Shown: positions 27,311 through 35,822 of the stretch, one piece after another | Position numbering within the stretch: position 1 is the stretch's first letter | Layout of the letters: each line of letters opens with the position of its first letter | NCBI RefSeq assembly: GCF_000829445.1 | Contig: NZ_JXRQ01000025.1 | Coordinates: 186,001-250,000 of the forward strand | Length of the DNA: 64,000 nucleotides | From: Jeotgalibacillus alimentarius | Lineage (GTDB): Bacteria > Bacillota > Bacilli > Bacillales > Jeotgalibacillaceae | Reading direction: 5' to 3' | The notes under the pieces: generated by a model | What the model saw: the letters and a program-made list of their open reading frames with translations, nothing else | Told to the model about the DNA's origin: nothing | Databases searched by the model: none | Program-made: the position numbers and the translations under genes

Positions 27311-28633
27311 TTAATCATCAAGGGTATTCAGCGGACTTTCATAAAAGAAATAATAGTCCCCGTTTGACACTGCAGTCGTAATATACTGCTCCTGTGGTGA
27401 AAACACCAGCACACCATTACGATCTAAATGGCGATAGTTTTCAAACGTGTAATCCGTCGGCAAGATTGCATGCGTCGGATCAATTTTATTCAGTTCAGCA
27501 TCCCTCAGTTGTACTTTGCGGGAAATCTGCACGATATCAAATGACTGGTCAATGCTCCAGTACATCGATTCAGTGGCAGAGCCTGCAAACAGCACTGACA
27601 CTTCACCATTCCACAGTCTCAGCATGAGATTGCCGTTTTCTTCACCCTCTACAAACAATGTTGCATTATCGTCTCCTGCGATAAAGTCAGTATCCCCGAT
27701 GATCGTGCGTCCGATGCCAAGATCATTTAGCATCTCAAGGTAAGCGGTCCCGCCTTCTCCGCCTCCGTCAACCGCTTCTTCAATACTATACTTTACAAAC
27801 AGCTCCGGGACTGCCCCATTTAACGTATCATCACTCAGCTCAGTCGCTACAAATGTATCAATCTCTGTAAAACCGATATCACTCAGCTGATCATCAAGTT
27901 CTGCTGCATCAAGTCCGGCATCAATTAATACTGTTGACTGATCTGCAAATTCAATCACAGCAGCATCCCCTTCATCGTCGCCAAGGAAATGTATACGTGT
28001 GTCTGACAGGGGTTCATATAGATAATCAGATGTACGTTTTAAAAACAGCGCGAAATGCTGACGCGACGTCTGCTCATAAGGACCGAAACTGCCATCTGCA
28101 TAACCTGTTGTAATACCTGCAGCTGCCACACGGCTTATGTAATCCTGTGTTTCTTCAGGCAGTGACGTTGTATCAGTAAATGTGATTAAGTCATCTCCTG
28201 AGATCAGGTTATACGTTCTCACCAGCACCTTCGCCATCTGACTGCGTGATAGTGTACCTGCAGGGTCAAAATACGACTCTCCCTTCTGATCCGTCTTGCC
28301 TCCGATGATATTAAGAGAATAGGCAAACTTTACTTCCTCATACCCGTACATACCAGGCTTCAGATCAGTAAATCCAGGGTCCTCCCCTTCAAAGTCATTG
28401 ATCTCCTCTTCAGAAAATCCGATATCACGCAGCAGCATTTGAACGGCATTCAGACGGTTTACCGGTGCCTCAGGCTTAAACGTGCCATCCGGATATCCGT
28501 TGATCACACCTTTTTCAACGAGCCAGTCGATCTCTTCTTCATACATCGTGACATCAGAAAATGTTGCACCATGTCCTGTCAATGACGGCATAATGATCAA
28601 TAGTAAGAGTAAAGCGGGTAAAAGTTTTTTCAT
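27311..28633 (-). CDS. SLH protein with a degenerate metallo-beta-lactamase-like (ComEC-type) domain
   Basis: This 440-residue secreted protein has a signal peptide (1-23) and three SLH domains (about 25-75, 85-145, 150-203). A C-terminal domain (213-435) has the layout of ComEC/Rec2-type metallo-beta-lactamase folds: IHFLGDDEGDAAVIEF then STVLIDAG align with the usual hFlDVGQGD and TVLIDaG. The place of the zinc-binding HxHxDH reads ATELSDDT (263-270), and the later LLTGD position reads VLFAGSA. All metal ligands therefore seem lost, so this is probably a binding or structural pseudoenzyme. The SLH part is closely similar to that of 42622-43662. GAAAGGAG precedes the ATG. Confidence 0.85.
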   Translation of the reverse strand: MKKLLPALLLLLIIMPSLTGHGATFSDVTMYEEEIDWLVEKGVINGYPDGTFKPEAPVNRLNAVQMLLRDIGFSEEEINDFEGEDPGFTDLKPGMYGYEEVKFAYSLNIIGGKTDQKGESYFDPAGTLSRSQMAKVLVRTYNLISGDDLITFTDTTSLPEETQDYISRVAAAGITTGYADGSFGPYEQTSRQHFALFLKRTSDYLYEPLSDTRIHFLGDDEGDAAVIEFADQSTVLIDAGLDAAELDDQLSDIGFTEIDTFVATELSDDTLNGAVPELFVKYSIEEAVDGGGEGGTAYLEMLNDLGIGRTIIGDTDFIAGDDNATLFVEGEENGNLMLRLWNGEVSVLFAGSATESMYWSIDQSFDIVQISRKVQLRDAELNKIDPTHAILPTDYTFENYRHLDRNGVLVFSPQEQYITTAVSNGDYYFFYESPLNTLDD

Positions 28634-28742
28634 ATATTCTCCTTTCTTATCATTATGACTACAAGTTTATCACAAACAGTGACAAAACCTTATCCTGAGT
28701 GGTACGCTTAGTCAGTAAAAATGTATTGACAGAGGAGATACT

Positions 28743-29846
28743 ATGCGTAAGGAAAGAATTGAATCACTGAAATTTATGAGGGTGGTTGCCATGAACCTGG
28801 TTGTGCTGATTCACGTCACAGCACCGGCGATGGCTAATGTGCCCCCTGATCATTTTTTATATGATATTTATTTGATGTTAAACCGTTTTACGAGATTTGA
28901 AGGCGCCGTATTCGTGTTTTTAAGCGGACTTGTACTCTTTTATAATTATGAGGATAAGCCTTACACACTGAAAACCTGGCTGACATTTTACAGGCGCAGG
29001 TTCATGTTTATTCTCGGTCCTTACCTTGTCTGGTCCATTTTCTATGAACTCTTTTCCTATTATATGGGGTACCGCGAATATGAGGGACTGCGTGCAATCT
29101 GGGATAACCTGTTAGTCGGCGGCTCGTACTATCAGCTTTACTTCATTATGATTCTCGTACAGCTGTTTTTCTTCACACCGCTTTTCATTTATTTGATTAA
29201 AAGGTTCAGGTTTTTTAACCGTTATTTCTTTATCATCGGTTTTGTACTCGAATTTCTCTACACGATGTGGAATAACGAAACAGGTGCCATCACCTTCCCA
29301 TTTTTCATGGTCTATCTCGGAAGCTTTTTCTTTGGAGGCTGGGTTGGTGTTCACTATCAGAAAGTGAAACATCTCTGGAATAAAAAAGCGGCCTTTGGCT
29401 ATACTGCAATGACAATTGCATTCGGACTGATCTACACGTATGCATTTTATTATAGCTATACACTCGAAGATCCGGTTATGCCATACAGTATGCTGACGGT
29501 TGTAAAGTTATTATTCTTTGCAACATCCTGCTACTTGTTATTTAAAATGGGGACCTGGATTGAGCAGAGTGCTCCTTCTCCAGTACTTGCAGTGATTGAG
29601 CGGCTCAGAATCTATTCGTTCGGATTCTATCTCGTCCATCCGTTTATCCTGGTGATCTGGTCCAACCTGCTCGTTGCAGAAACGTTTTTGGAATTTAACA
29701 TTTATATTGCCCTGCGTTTTCCACTCGTCATGCTGAGCACGTACCTCTTTATCAGAGTGTGCCACATCATGTTCCCTAAAGCATGGTTCCTGTTCGGAAA
29801 CCTGCCGGCAATTAAAAAAGAATCACCTGAGCCATCAAAAAGCTGA
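28743..29846 (+). CDS. Acyltransferase 3 family membrane protein
   Basis: This 367-residue protein has about ten hydrophobic segments. The N-terminal motif IESLKFMRVVAMNLVVLIHV carries the conserved acyltransferase-3 histidine, and the RFMFILGPYLVWS region is also typical. It probably O-acylates an extracellular glycan. It is the second such gene in the window, and again has no fused SGNH domain. GAGGAG lies eight bases before the ATG. It stands alone, divergent from the SLH-MBL gene and ended by its own terminator. Confidence 0.85.
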   Translation: MRKERIESLKFMRVVAMNLVVLIHVTAPAMANVPPDHFLYDIYLMLNRFTRFEGAVFVFLSGLVLFYNYEDKPYTLKTWLTFYRRRFMFILGPYLVWSIFYELFSYYMGYREYEGLRAIWDNLLVGGSYYQLYFIMILVQLFFFTPLFIYLIKRFRFFNRYFFIIGFVLEFLYTMWNNETGAITFPFFMVYLGSFFFGGWVGVHYQKVKHLWNKKAAFGYTAMTIAFGLIYTYAFYYSYTLEDPVMPYSMLTVVKLLFFATSCYLLFKMGTWIEQSAPSPVLAVIERLRIYSFGFYLVHPFILVIWSNLLVAETFLEFNIYIALRFPLVMLSTYLFIRVCHIMFPKAWFLFGNLPAIKKESPEPSKS

Positions 29847-29866
29847 GACATTGTCTCGGCTTTTTT
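29842..29866 (+). terminator. Intrinsic terminator after the acyltransferase gene
   Basis: GCTGAGACA pairs with TGTCTCGGC (one wobble), followed by TTTTTT; it starts inside the last codons. Confidence 0.8.
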
Positions 29867-30247
29867 CTATGATAGCTGACAGTTGGTGGCCTCAGAAGGA
29901 GTAACAGTCAATTATTACATAACCATTCACTTATAAGACCATAGTCATTATACAATCTCAGTAGCTAAAGTTTTAACCAATTCGATCTGAAAAGTCAGTA
30001 AGTTTACAAGAAAAACAGGCTATCAAACTATCGAATCATCTCTATACTTCTTCAGGTATTCCATTATGATCAAACAACCTCCCTTATATATGAGCGCAAA
30101 GAATGATTTTGGGGATTTCAGTCAGTTAATGCTTTAATTTTATAACAAACACGTTACAATTATATCTATGTGATGCTAAAGGTGTATATACACCTCAATC
30201 AAGCACACACTTTAATACTTAATTAACACTTAGGAGGACATTATACT
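29867..30247 (+). promoter_or_regulatory. Long upstream region of the S-layer candidate gene
   Basis: This AT-rich 381-base gene-free stretch has no ORF. It holds a perfect 16-bp palindrome, AGGTGTATATACACCT (30180-30195), and a strong AGGAGG (30232-30237) ten bases before the ATG. No clean sigma-A promoter was found; TACAAT at 30155-30160 is a possible -10. A long structured leader would fit a highly expressed S-layer mRNA. Confidence 0.45.
30180..30195. promoter_or_regulatory. Perfect 16-bp palindrome upstream of the S-layer candidate
   Basis: AGGTGTAT is directly followed by its complement ATACACCT. It could be a dimeric repressor or activator site or an mRNA hairpin near the 5' end. It lies 52 bases before the start codon. 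Confidence 0.5.
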
Positions 30248-33115
30248 ATGTCAGTAAATCGTAAATTTTTAGCTGGAACAGTCACGACTGCACTTGTTGC
30301 ATCTGCTGTTGCACCGGCTGCAGCTGCTGAAGAAGCACAATATAACGCTCAGGAAGAACTTTTCACAGATGTTCCTGAAACAAACTCACACTTTGAAAAT
30401 ATCTATAAAGCAGTAGACTACGGTCTATTAAGCGGTTATCCGGACGGCACTTTCAAACCGCTAAATGCACTTACACGTTCAAATGTTGTAAAAGCACTTG
30501 GTAAATTCGTGATCGCATCTGAAGGGTACAGCGATCTTGCAGACTACCTTGCAGATAACGACCTTTCAAACGTTGAACCTTTCAACGATGTAACTGCTGA
30601 TTCACGTGACTCAGAGCTTTATAACTTCTCACTAATCGTTAAAGAAGCAGGCATTTTCCAGGGAAGCAATAACAACCTGATGCCTTCAAACAACATCACT
30701 CGTCAGCAAATGGCACAGGTAATCGTAAATGCCTTCAACCTTGACGAAGTGGAAACTGATAACGAAGCTGTTGTTGAAGACCTTGACACAGCATTCACAA
30801 GCTACCAGGATGACATCCAGATCCTTGCTAACCTTGGCGTGACAACAGTATCTAACTTCCGTCCACTTGACCAAACATCACGTGGCCACCTGGCTTCATT
30901 CCTGACAGCTGCTTATGAAGTATCAATTGACGAAGATTCAGAAGAACTCACTTCAGGGATCTCTGGCTTCATCGTGGAAGGTTCAGAAGACGCTCCTGCT
31001 GAAGGTGCAGTCGTTTCAATCGGTGACCAGGAAGCTGTAACTGACGAAAATGGATACTTCGAGCTTCTGAACGTAGCAGCTGGTGATGCAGAAGTTACTA
31101 TCTCTAAAGAAGGCTACAAAACAGTTGAAAAAGATACAACAATCCTTGAAGATACTGTAACTGCTTTTAGTGGTGACCTTGGAACAGCGATTGTTACTAC
31201 TGATATTTCTGTAGCAGGTAACATTGTTAATGGAGATACTGGCGCAGACGTAAATGGTGCGACTGTATCAATCCAGGGACTTGATGAAGACGGCGAATGG
31301 ACAAATCTATTTACACAAAAAGATGTTGATGGTTCTTATACATTTAATAATGACAGCAACGTTCTTGAGCTTGGCGGAGAATACCGTCTGGTTGTTGAAG
31401 CTGACGGCTTCAAATCTTACACTCAGGACATCACACTAGATGACCAGAATGTTGAAAACACAATTTCTGGTATTGAGCTTGACGAGATTGAAGAAATGGC
31501 TCTTACAGTAAACGTTATGGATGCTGACGGGACTGAGGTGCCTGCTACATCTATTACAATTTACGATACTGAAGAGAATGAAACTGTGTTTAATGGTTCA
31601 GATGAAGATGCAACTACAGAAACTTTTGACTTTGAATCAGGCTCTTATCAACTTGTAGTAGATGCAGCAGGCTTTGCAATTTCTAATACAACGTTTGAAG
31701 TAGTTGAAGGTGCTGACCAGACTGTAGATGTAGAGCTAGAAGAAGGATTTGAAGTAAATACAACTGTTGGTACTGCAGGAGTAAATGAAGTATTTACTAC
31801 TACTGACTCTGCAGTTAAAGTTGAACTCCTACAAAATGGCACACCTGTTGCTGATCTAGACGGAACAGATGTAACTGTTACTGCCGATACAATTTCTGCT
31901 GACTTTGACCGTGTAGCACCAGGTGAATACTCACTTCGCGTATCAGGTGACTACATTGTAACTGATACTTTCACAGGAATTACTGTAACTGACGAAGACG
32001 TTGACTTTGAAGCGCGTGCTGAAGCTGCTGGTGTGATTGATGGTACACTTGTTGATGAAAGCACAAATCCAGTTAATTCTTCAGTAGTTGTAAACTTACT
32101 TGATGAAGATGGATCTATTGTTGATACAATTGAAACTAGTAATGGAACATATAATTTTACTGGTGTTTCTGCTGGAACTTACACAGTTGAAGCAGTATCT
32201 AAAACATTAGTAAACGATTCAATTGAAGTAACAGTTGTAAAAAATGGTGATGTTAATGAAGATGATGCAGTAATTACTTTAGCTACACCTGCAACTACCG
32301 GAACTGTTTCAGGGTTTGTTCGTGAAGCTGGAAGTCTGGATGCAGTAGACGGAACAGTTGCTTATTATAATGAAGCTGGTCAACTGGCATATGACACTAC
32401 TGTTGCATCAAATGGTTCTTACACAGTAGATGAAGTTGATCCTGGCACATATGACGTTGTCGTTCGCGGTGATGGCGTTGACACTTATACTGCTACAGTA
32501 ACTGTTGCAGCTGGTGACAACTTACAGCGTACTAACTATCTTCTTGAAAATGGCGGAGACGCTTCAATGGAAATCACTGCAGTAGACAGTGAAGGTGAAG
32601 CAATTGACCTGACAGATGCTGATATCGATTTAACTGATGCTTACTATGCTACAAAAGCAGATGAAGAAACATCAGTAATCGGTTCTTGGAATGAAGATGA
32701 TGCTGCAGTTACTGCGGATACAATCACATTCGAAAACCTGTCTGCAGGTACTTACGACTTCGATCTAACACTTGGTAGCTTTGTTGACTACGAAGGCACA
32801 GCAACTGTAGCTTCTGGCGAAGAAGCTCAGCTTGAAATCACGCTTGAAGAAACTGCTTCTCAGCGTACTGTAGATTTCAAAGTACTTGATGAAAACAATG
32901 CAGATGTAAATGATAAAGTTAAAGCAGTTATCTTTAACGAAGATGGCACTGTAAAAGAAGTACTTGCTGATGGTGCAACTTCTGTTGACCTGATGGACGG
33001 CGATTACACAATCGCATTCTATCTTGACGGTTATGCAGTATCAACACGTGACTTCACAGTTGACGGAGAAGATGTAACAATCCCGGTTGTTCAGCTTGTT
33101 GACATCTCTAACTAA
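30248..33115 (+). CDS. Large acidic SLH protein, probable S-layer protein
   Basis: This 955-residue secreted protein has a signal peptide (1-27) and three SLH domains (about 38-95, 105-160, 170-228). Seven to eight repeats of about 80 residues follow, resembling carboxypeptidase-regulatory/CnaB-like beta sandwiches (recurring GxV..G..V..A.V and GxYxF..V.AGxYxV patterns). It is very rich in Asp, Glu and Thr, with no cysteine seen. No catalytic domain is present. The strong AGGAGG site, long leader, own terminator and size all suit the main S-layer subunit. A minor SLH adhesin is the alternative. The third SLH is less canonical (SRGHLASFL). Confidence 0.8.
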   Translation: MSVNRKFLAGTVTTALVASAVAPAAAAEEAQYNAQEELFTDVPETNSHFENIYKAVDYGLLSGYPDGTFKPLNALTRSNVVKALGKFVIASEGYSDLADYLADNDLSNVEPFNDVTADSRDSELYNFSLIVKEAGIFQGSNNNLMPSNNITRQQMAQVIVNAFNLDEVETDNEAVVEDLDTAFTSYQDDIQILANLGVTTVSNFRPLDQTSRGHLASFLTAAYEVSIDEDSEELTSGISGFIVEGSEDAPAEGAVVSIGDQEAVTDENGYFELLNVAAGDAEVTISKEGYKTVEKDTTILEDTVTAFSGDLGTAIVTTDISVAGNIVNGDTGADVNGATVSIQGLDEDGEWTNLFTQKDVDGSYTFNNDSNVLELGGEYRLVVEADGFKSYTQDITLDDQNVENTISGIELDEIEEMALTVNVMDADGTEVPATSITIYDTEENETVFNGSDEDATTETFDFESGSYQLVVDAAGFAISNTTFEVVEGADQTVDVELEEGFEVNTTVGTAGVNEVFTTTDSAVKVELLQNGTPVADLDGTDVTVTADTISADFDRVAPGEYSLRVSGDYIVTDTFTGITVTDEDVDFEARAEAAGVIDGTLVDESTNPVNSSVVVNLLDEDGSIVDTIETSNGTYNFTGVSAGTYTVEAVSKTLVNDSIEVTVVKNGDVNEDDAVITLATPATTGTVSGFVREAGSLDAVDGTVAYYNEAGQLAYDTTVASNGSYTVDEVDPGTYDVVVRGDGVDTYTATVTVAAGDNLQRTNYLLENGGDASMEITAVDSEGEAIDLTDADIDLTDAYYATKADEETSVIGSWNEDDAAVTADTITFENLSAGTYDFDLTLGSFVDYEGTATVASGEEAQLEITLEETASQRTVDFKVLDENNADVNDKVKAVIFNEDGTVKEVLADGATSVDLMDGDYTIAFYLDGYAVSTRDFTVDGEDVTIPVVQLVDISN

Positions 33116-33125
33116 TAAATAATCT

Positions 33126-33168
33126 GAAGCATCTCAAGGCCTAACCGCCAAGAGATGCTTCTTTTTCT
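33126..33168 (+). terminator. Terminator of the S-layer candidate gene
   Basis: GAAGCATCTC (33126-33135) pairs perfectly with GAGATGCTTC (33152-33161), followed by TTTTTCTTTT. Its 3' half lies inside the end of the convergent diguanylate cyclase gene. Confidence 0.88.
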
Positions 33169-34274
33169 TTTACTGACTCTTTCTGGGCTTTAGAGGCCAG
33201 GTCATACAATGCACACACCTGATTTCTACCTGCATGTTTAGCAATATACATAGCACTGTCAGCACTCTCAAAAAGCTCTTCTTTTAAACCTGCATGCGTA
33301 TGACTGACACCTGCAGAAACTGTGAGATGAAGTGCAGTACCATCTTTTAGCTTAAAAGTATGATGATCGATTCCCCGGCGGACTTTTTCAGCAAGCTTTT
33401 TCAGCTCTTTCAGCTCTATATCCGGCAGCAAAACTGTAAACTCTTCTCCCCCATTTCTCGAAATAATGCCCTGATTACCTGTGAGCTCTCTTAGACGGAC
33501 TGCAACTTCTTTTAATATATCATCACCGGCTGAATGTCCGAATGTATCATTAATATGTTTAAAGTAATCTAAATCAAGCATAATCAGACCAACCGGATTT
33601 CCGTTTTCAACGTATTCATTCATATAATGATTGTAATAATGATCAAATGTCCTGACGTTGAATAGTTCAGTAAGCGGATCTTTTCTCGCATTCTCCTGGA
33701 TTTCATAAAATGTATCTGTCGCTTTACGGATATAACGTGCAAAGTAGAGCACAAAATATCCACCACCAAGAGCCATAGCCGCGTGGAACAAGGCGGCCAA
33801 AGCTACCTCAGCAATTGAATCTGACACGACCCAAAATGCAATGAAAAAAATCGAATGCGCATATACAAGAAGCAGTGTCCACTTTTTCCATACGGTCCAT
33901 TTAACGTATTGCCCGATGAGACCCGTTCCTATTCCAATCGCGAGCATCATAAAGAGCGCAACGTGAGAGGAATAGTTCACATCGATCATATAGCGGCCTG
34001 CAATGACAACGCCTGAGGCAATCATAGCTGGAATGAACCCGCCATAAAGAGCCACCATTGCAACTGCCACATGCCTGAGGTCCAGTATCGTGATTTCATT
34101 TATCGTAAAGCTGAAGTTCATTAATAACACACTAAATACACCCGCAATCAGCCCATCAATTACTTTAAGACTGAATCCAGATTGAAGCTTCAGTTGATTC
34201 CTTTTAAATAGCTGATGCCATACAAAAGTAAAAGAGATCATAATCGAAATATTAATAATAAAATCTCTTAACAT
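33141..34274 (-). CDS. Membrane diguanylate cyclase (5TM-LYT plus GGDEF)
   Basis: This 377-residue protein has an N-terminal 5TM-5TMR_LYT sensor (about 1-185; LDLRHVAVAMVALYGG is the family signature) and a C-terminal GGDEF domain (about 205-365). The active site reads NGGEEF, a functional variant of GGDEF; DLDYFKHIND and GHSAGDDIL are also conserved, so activity is expected. An inhibitory RxxD site is not obvious. It should make cyclic di-GMP from two GTP at the membrane. The layout resembles B. subtilis DgcK. Its last codons are the terminator stem of the convergent S-layer gene. Confidence 0.92.
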   Translation of the reverse strand: MLRDFIINISIMISFTFVWHQLFKRNQLKLQSGFSLKVIDGLIAGVFSVLLMNFSFTINEITILDLRHVAVAMVALYGGFIPAMIASGVVIAGRYMIDVNYSSHVALFMMLAIGIGTGLIGQYVKWTVWKKWTLLLVYAHSIFFIAFWVVSDSIAEVALAALFHAAMALGGGYFVLYFARYIRKATDTFYEIQENARKDPLTELFNVRTFDHYYNHYMNEYVENGNPVGLIMLDLDYFKHINDTFGHSAGDDILKEVAVRLRELTGNQGIISRNGGEEFTVLLPDIELKELKKLAEKVRRGIDHHTFKLKDGTALHLTVSAGVSHTHAGLKEELFESADSAMYIAKHAGRNQVCALYDLASKAQKESVKEKEASLGG

Positions 34275-34463
34275 CCTTTCGCTTCCCCTCGAATGCTGAA
34301 TTTTTCGACATTTTTGATATTATACCATATCCATGTCAGGCGTGATTATAAATTACCTATAAATAAAACAAAATTATACTGTATTTAATCCTCCTTTTTA
34401 CCCTTTTCAAATATCAAACTGAATCCGATGATATAGATATCAGGTTAAAGAGGAGCTGAAATC

Positions 34464-35654
34464 GTGAATAAAATGGTCAAATCATCATTTTTCATCCTTT
34501 CAACAGCAGCATTCTTTACAACAGCACCGGAGCAGACATCCGCTGAAGAACATACCGTCGGCCCGGGTGACACGCTTTATAAAATCGCTAAAGACCATCA
34601 CACTACAGTCGATCATCTAAAAAAAGTGAACCGTCTTCAAACTGACACCATACATGTAAACCAGGTTTTGGATATTTCACAGGCAATTGAGACAACAGAC
34701 GCTGCTACACTTAAAACAGCTCAGAACATACCCGATGATTCAGCAGAAATCTATACCGTTAAAGCTGGCGACAGCCTTTCTAAAATTGCAATGACACACG
34801 GTGTAACCGTTCCGGATCTTGTGACATGGAACAAGCTTCCGACTAAAAAAATTATGGTTGGCCAACAGCTGACTGTCCGTTATAAAAAAGCCAGCTCTCC
34901 TTCACCAGTGGAAGAAAAGCCTTTAAATCATACATATACCGTAAAGGCAGGAGACAGTTTATCAAAAATCGCCTCACAATATAAAGTAACAATTCAACAA
35001 CTGATAGATTGGAACAAGCTCAGCTCCACCATCATCTATGTAGACCAGCAGCTCATCATTCATTCAGGCGGGTCCGTGCAACCACCGACTGATGCCGGTA
35101 ATGCGGATCTATATAAAGTAAAATCAGGTGATACCCTTTTTCAGATCGCTTTAAAATACAATGTAAAAATGAACGAACTTCTTAAGTGGAATAACTTGAA
35201 GTCTCCAAGAATTTTTGTGAATCAGACACTCCATGTTAAAAAGCCTGAAGGTCCGACTCACGTGGTAAAACCGCCAGTGGAAGTGCCTGAGAAAGCATCC
35301 GACGTGATTGAAATTGCCATGCAGCAGATCGGCGTTCCATACGTATGGGCAGGTAATACCCCCAATGGATTCGACTGCAGCGGCTTTATTCATTATGTGA
35401 TGAATGAAGCGGGACATTCAATGAGCCGTCATAATACACAGGGGTTTTATGACCGTTCATATGAAGTCAGCAAGCCGGTACCGGGTGACCTCGTGTTTTT
35501 TGAAGATACCTATAAGCCAGGCATCTCACACATGGGCATTTATATCGGAAACAACCAGATGATTCACGCCGCTGATAATATCGGTGTCATCATCAGCTCA
35601 CTTGATAATGTATATTGGAAAAAACACTTCGAAAGCTTTAAAAGGTTTTACTGA
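34464..35654 (+). CDS. LysM-NlpC/P60 peptidoglycan DL-endopeptidase
   Basis: This 396-residue secreted enzyme has a signal peptide (1-27) and four LysM domains (about 29-72, 94-137, 158-201, 213-256; each with VKxGDxLxxIA and a W/VN...I.V.Q pattern). A C-terminal NlpC/P60 domain (about 275-396) has catalytic Cys in GFDCSGFIHY and His in SHMGIYIGN and MIHAAD. It is the LytE/LytF/CwlS type of cell-separation or elongation hydrolase, bound to glycan through LysM rather than SLH. The start is GTG 34464 with GAGGAG upstream. Confidence 0.93.
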   Translation: MNKMVKSSFFILSTAAFFTTAPEQTSAEEHTVGPGDTLYKIAKDHHTTVDHLKKVNRLQTDTIHVNQVLDISQAIETTDAATLKTAQNIPDDSAEIYTVKAGDSLSKIAMTHGVTVPDLVTWNKLPTKKIMVGQQLTVRYKKASSPSPVEEKPLNHTYTVKAGDSLSKIASQYKVTIQQLIDWNKLSSTIIYVDQQLIIHSGGSVQPPTDAGNADLYKVKSGDTLFQIALKYNVKMNELLKWNNLKSPRIFVNQTLHVKKPEGPTHVVKPPVEVPEKASDVIEIAMQQIGVPYVWAGNTPNGFDCSGFIHYVMNEAGHSMSRHNTQGFYDRSYEVSKPVPGDLVFFEDTYKPGISHMGIYIGNNQMIHAADNIGVIISSLDNVYWKKHFESFKRFY

Positions 35655-35678
35655 ACCCGTCAATCTGGCGGGTTTTTC
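35654..35678 (+). terminator. Intrinsic terminator after the LysM endopeptidase gene
   Basis: AACCCG pairs with CGGGTT with inner CA/TG pairs, followed by TTTTCTT; it starts at the stop codon. Confidence 0.78.
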
Positions 35679-35822
35679 TTATGGTTAAATATTGCCCTTT
35701 TTGCCCCTGTGAAAACTTTTTTTGTATAAATATGTTCTTTTTCGTTGCAAGCAAGGAAAATATATACTACTATTATATGAGACTATTTAACCATATGTTT
35801 TTCTATTATTGGAGGAGATTTC

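Noticed and set aside
27320-28003. The C-terminal domain of the SLH protein as an active beta-lactamase or hydrolase
   Set aside because: None of the zinc-binding histidines or aspartates is present.
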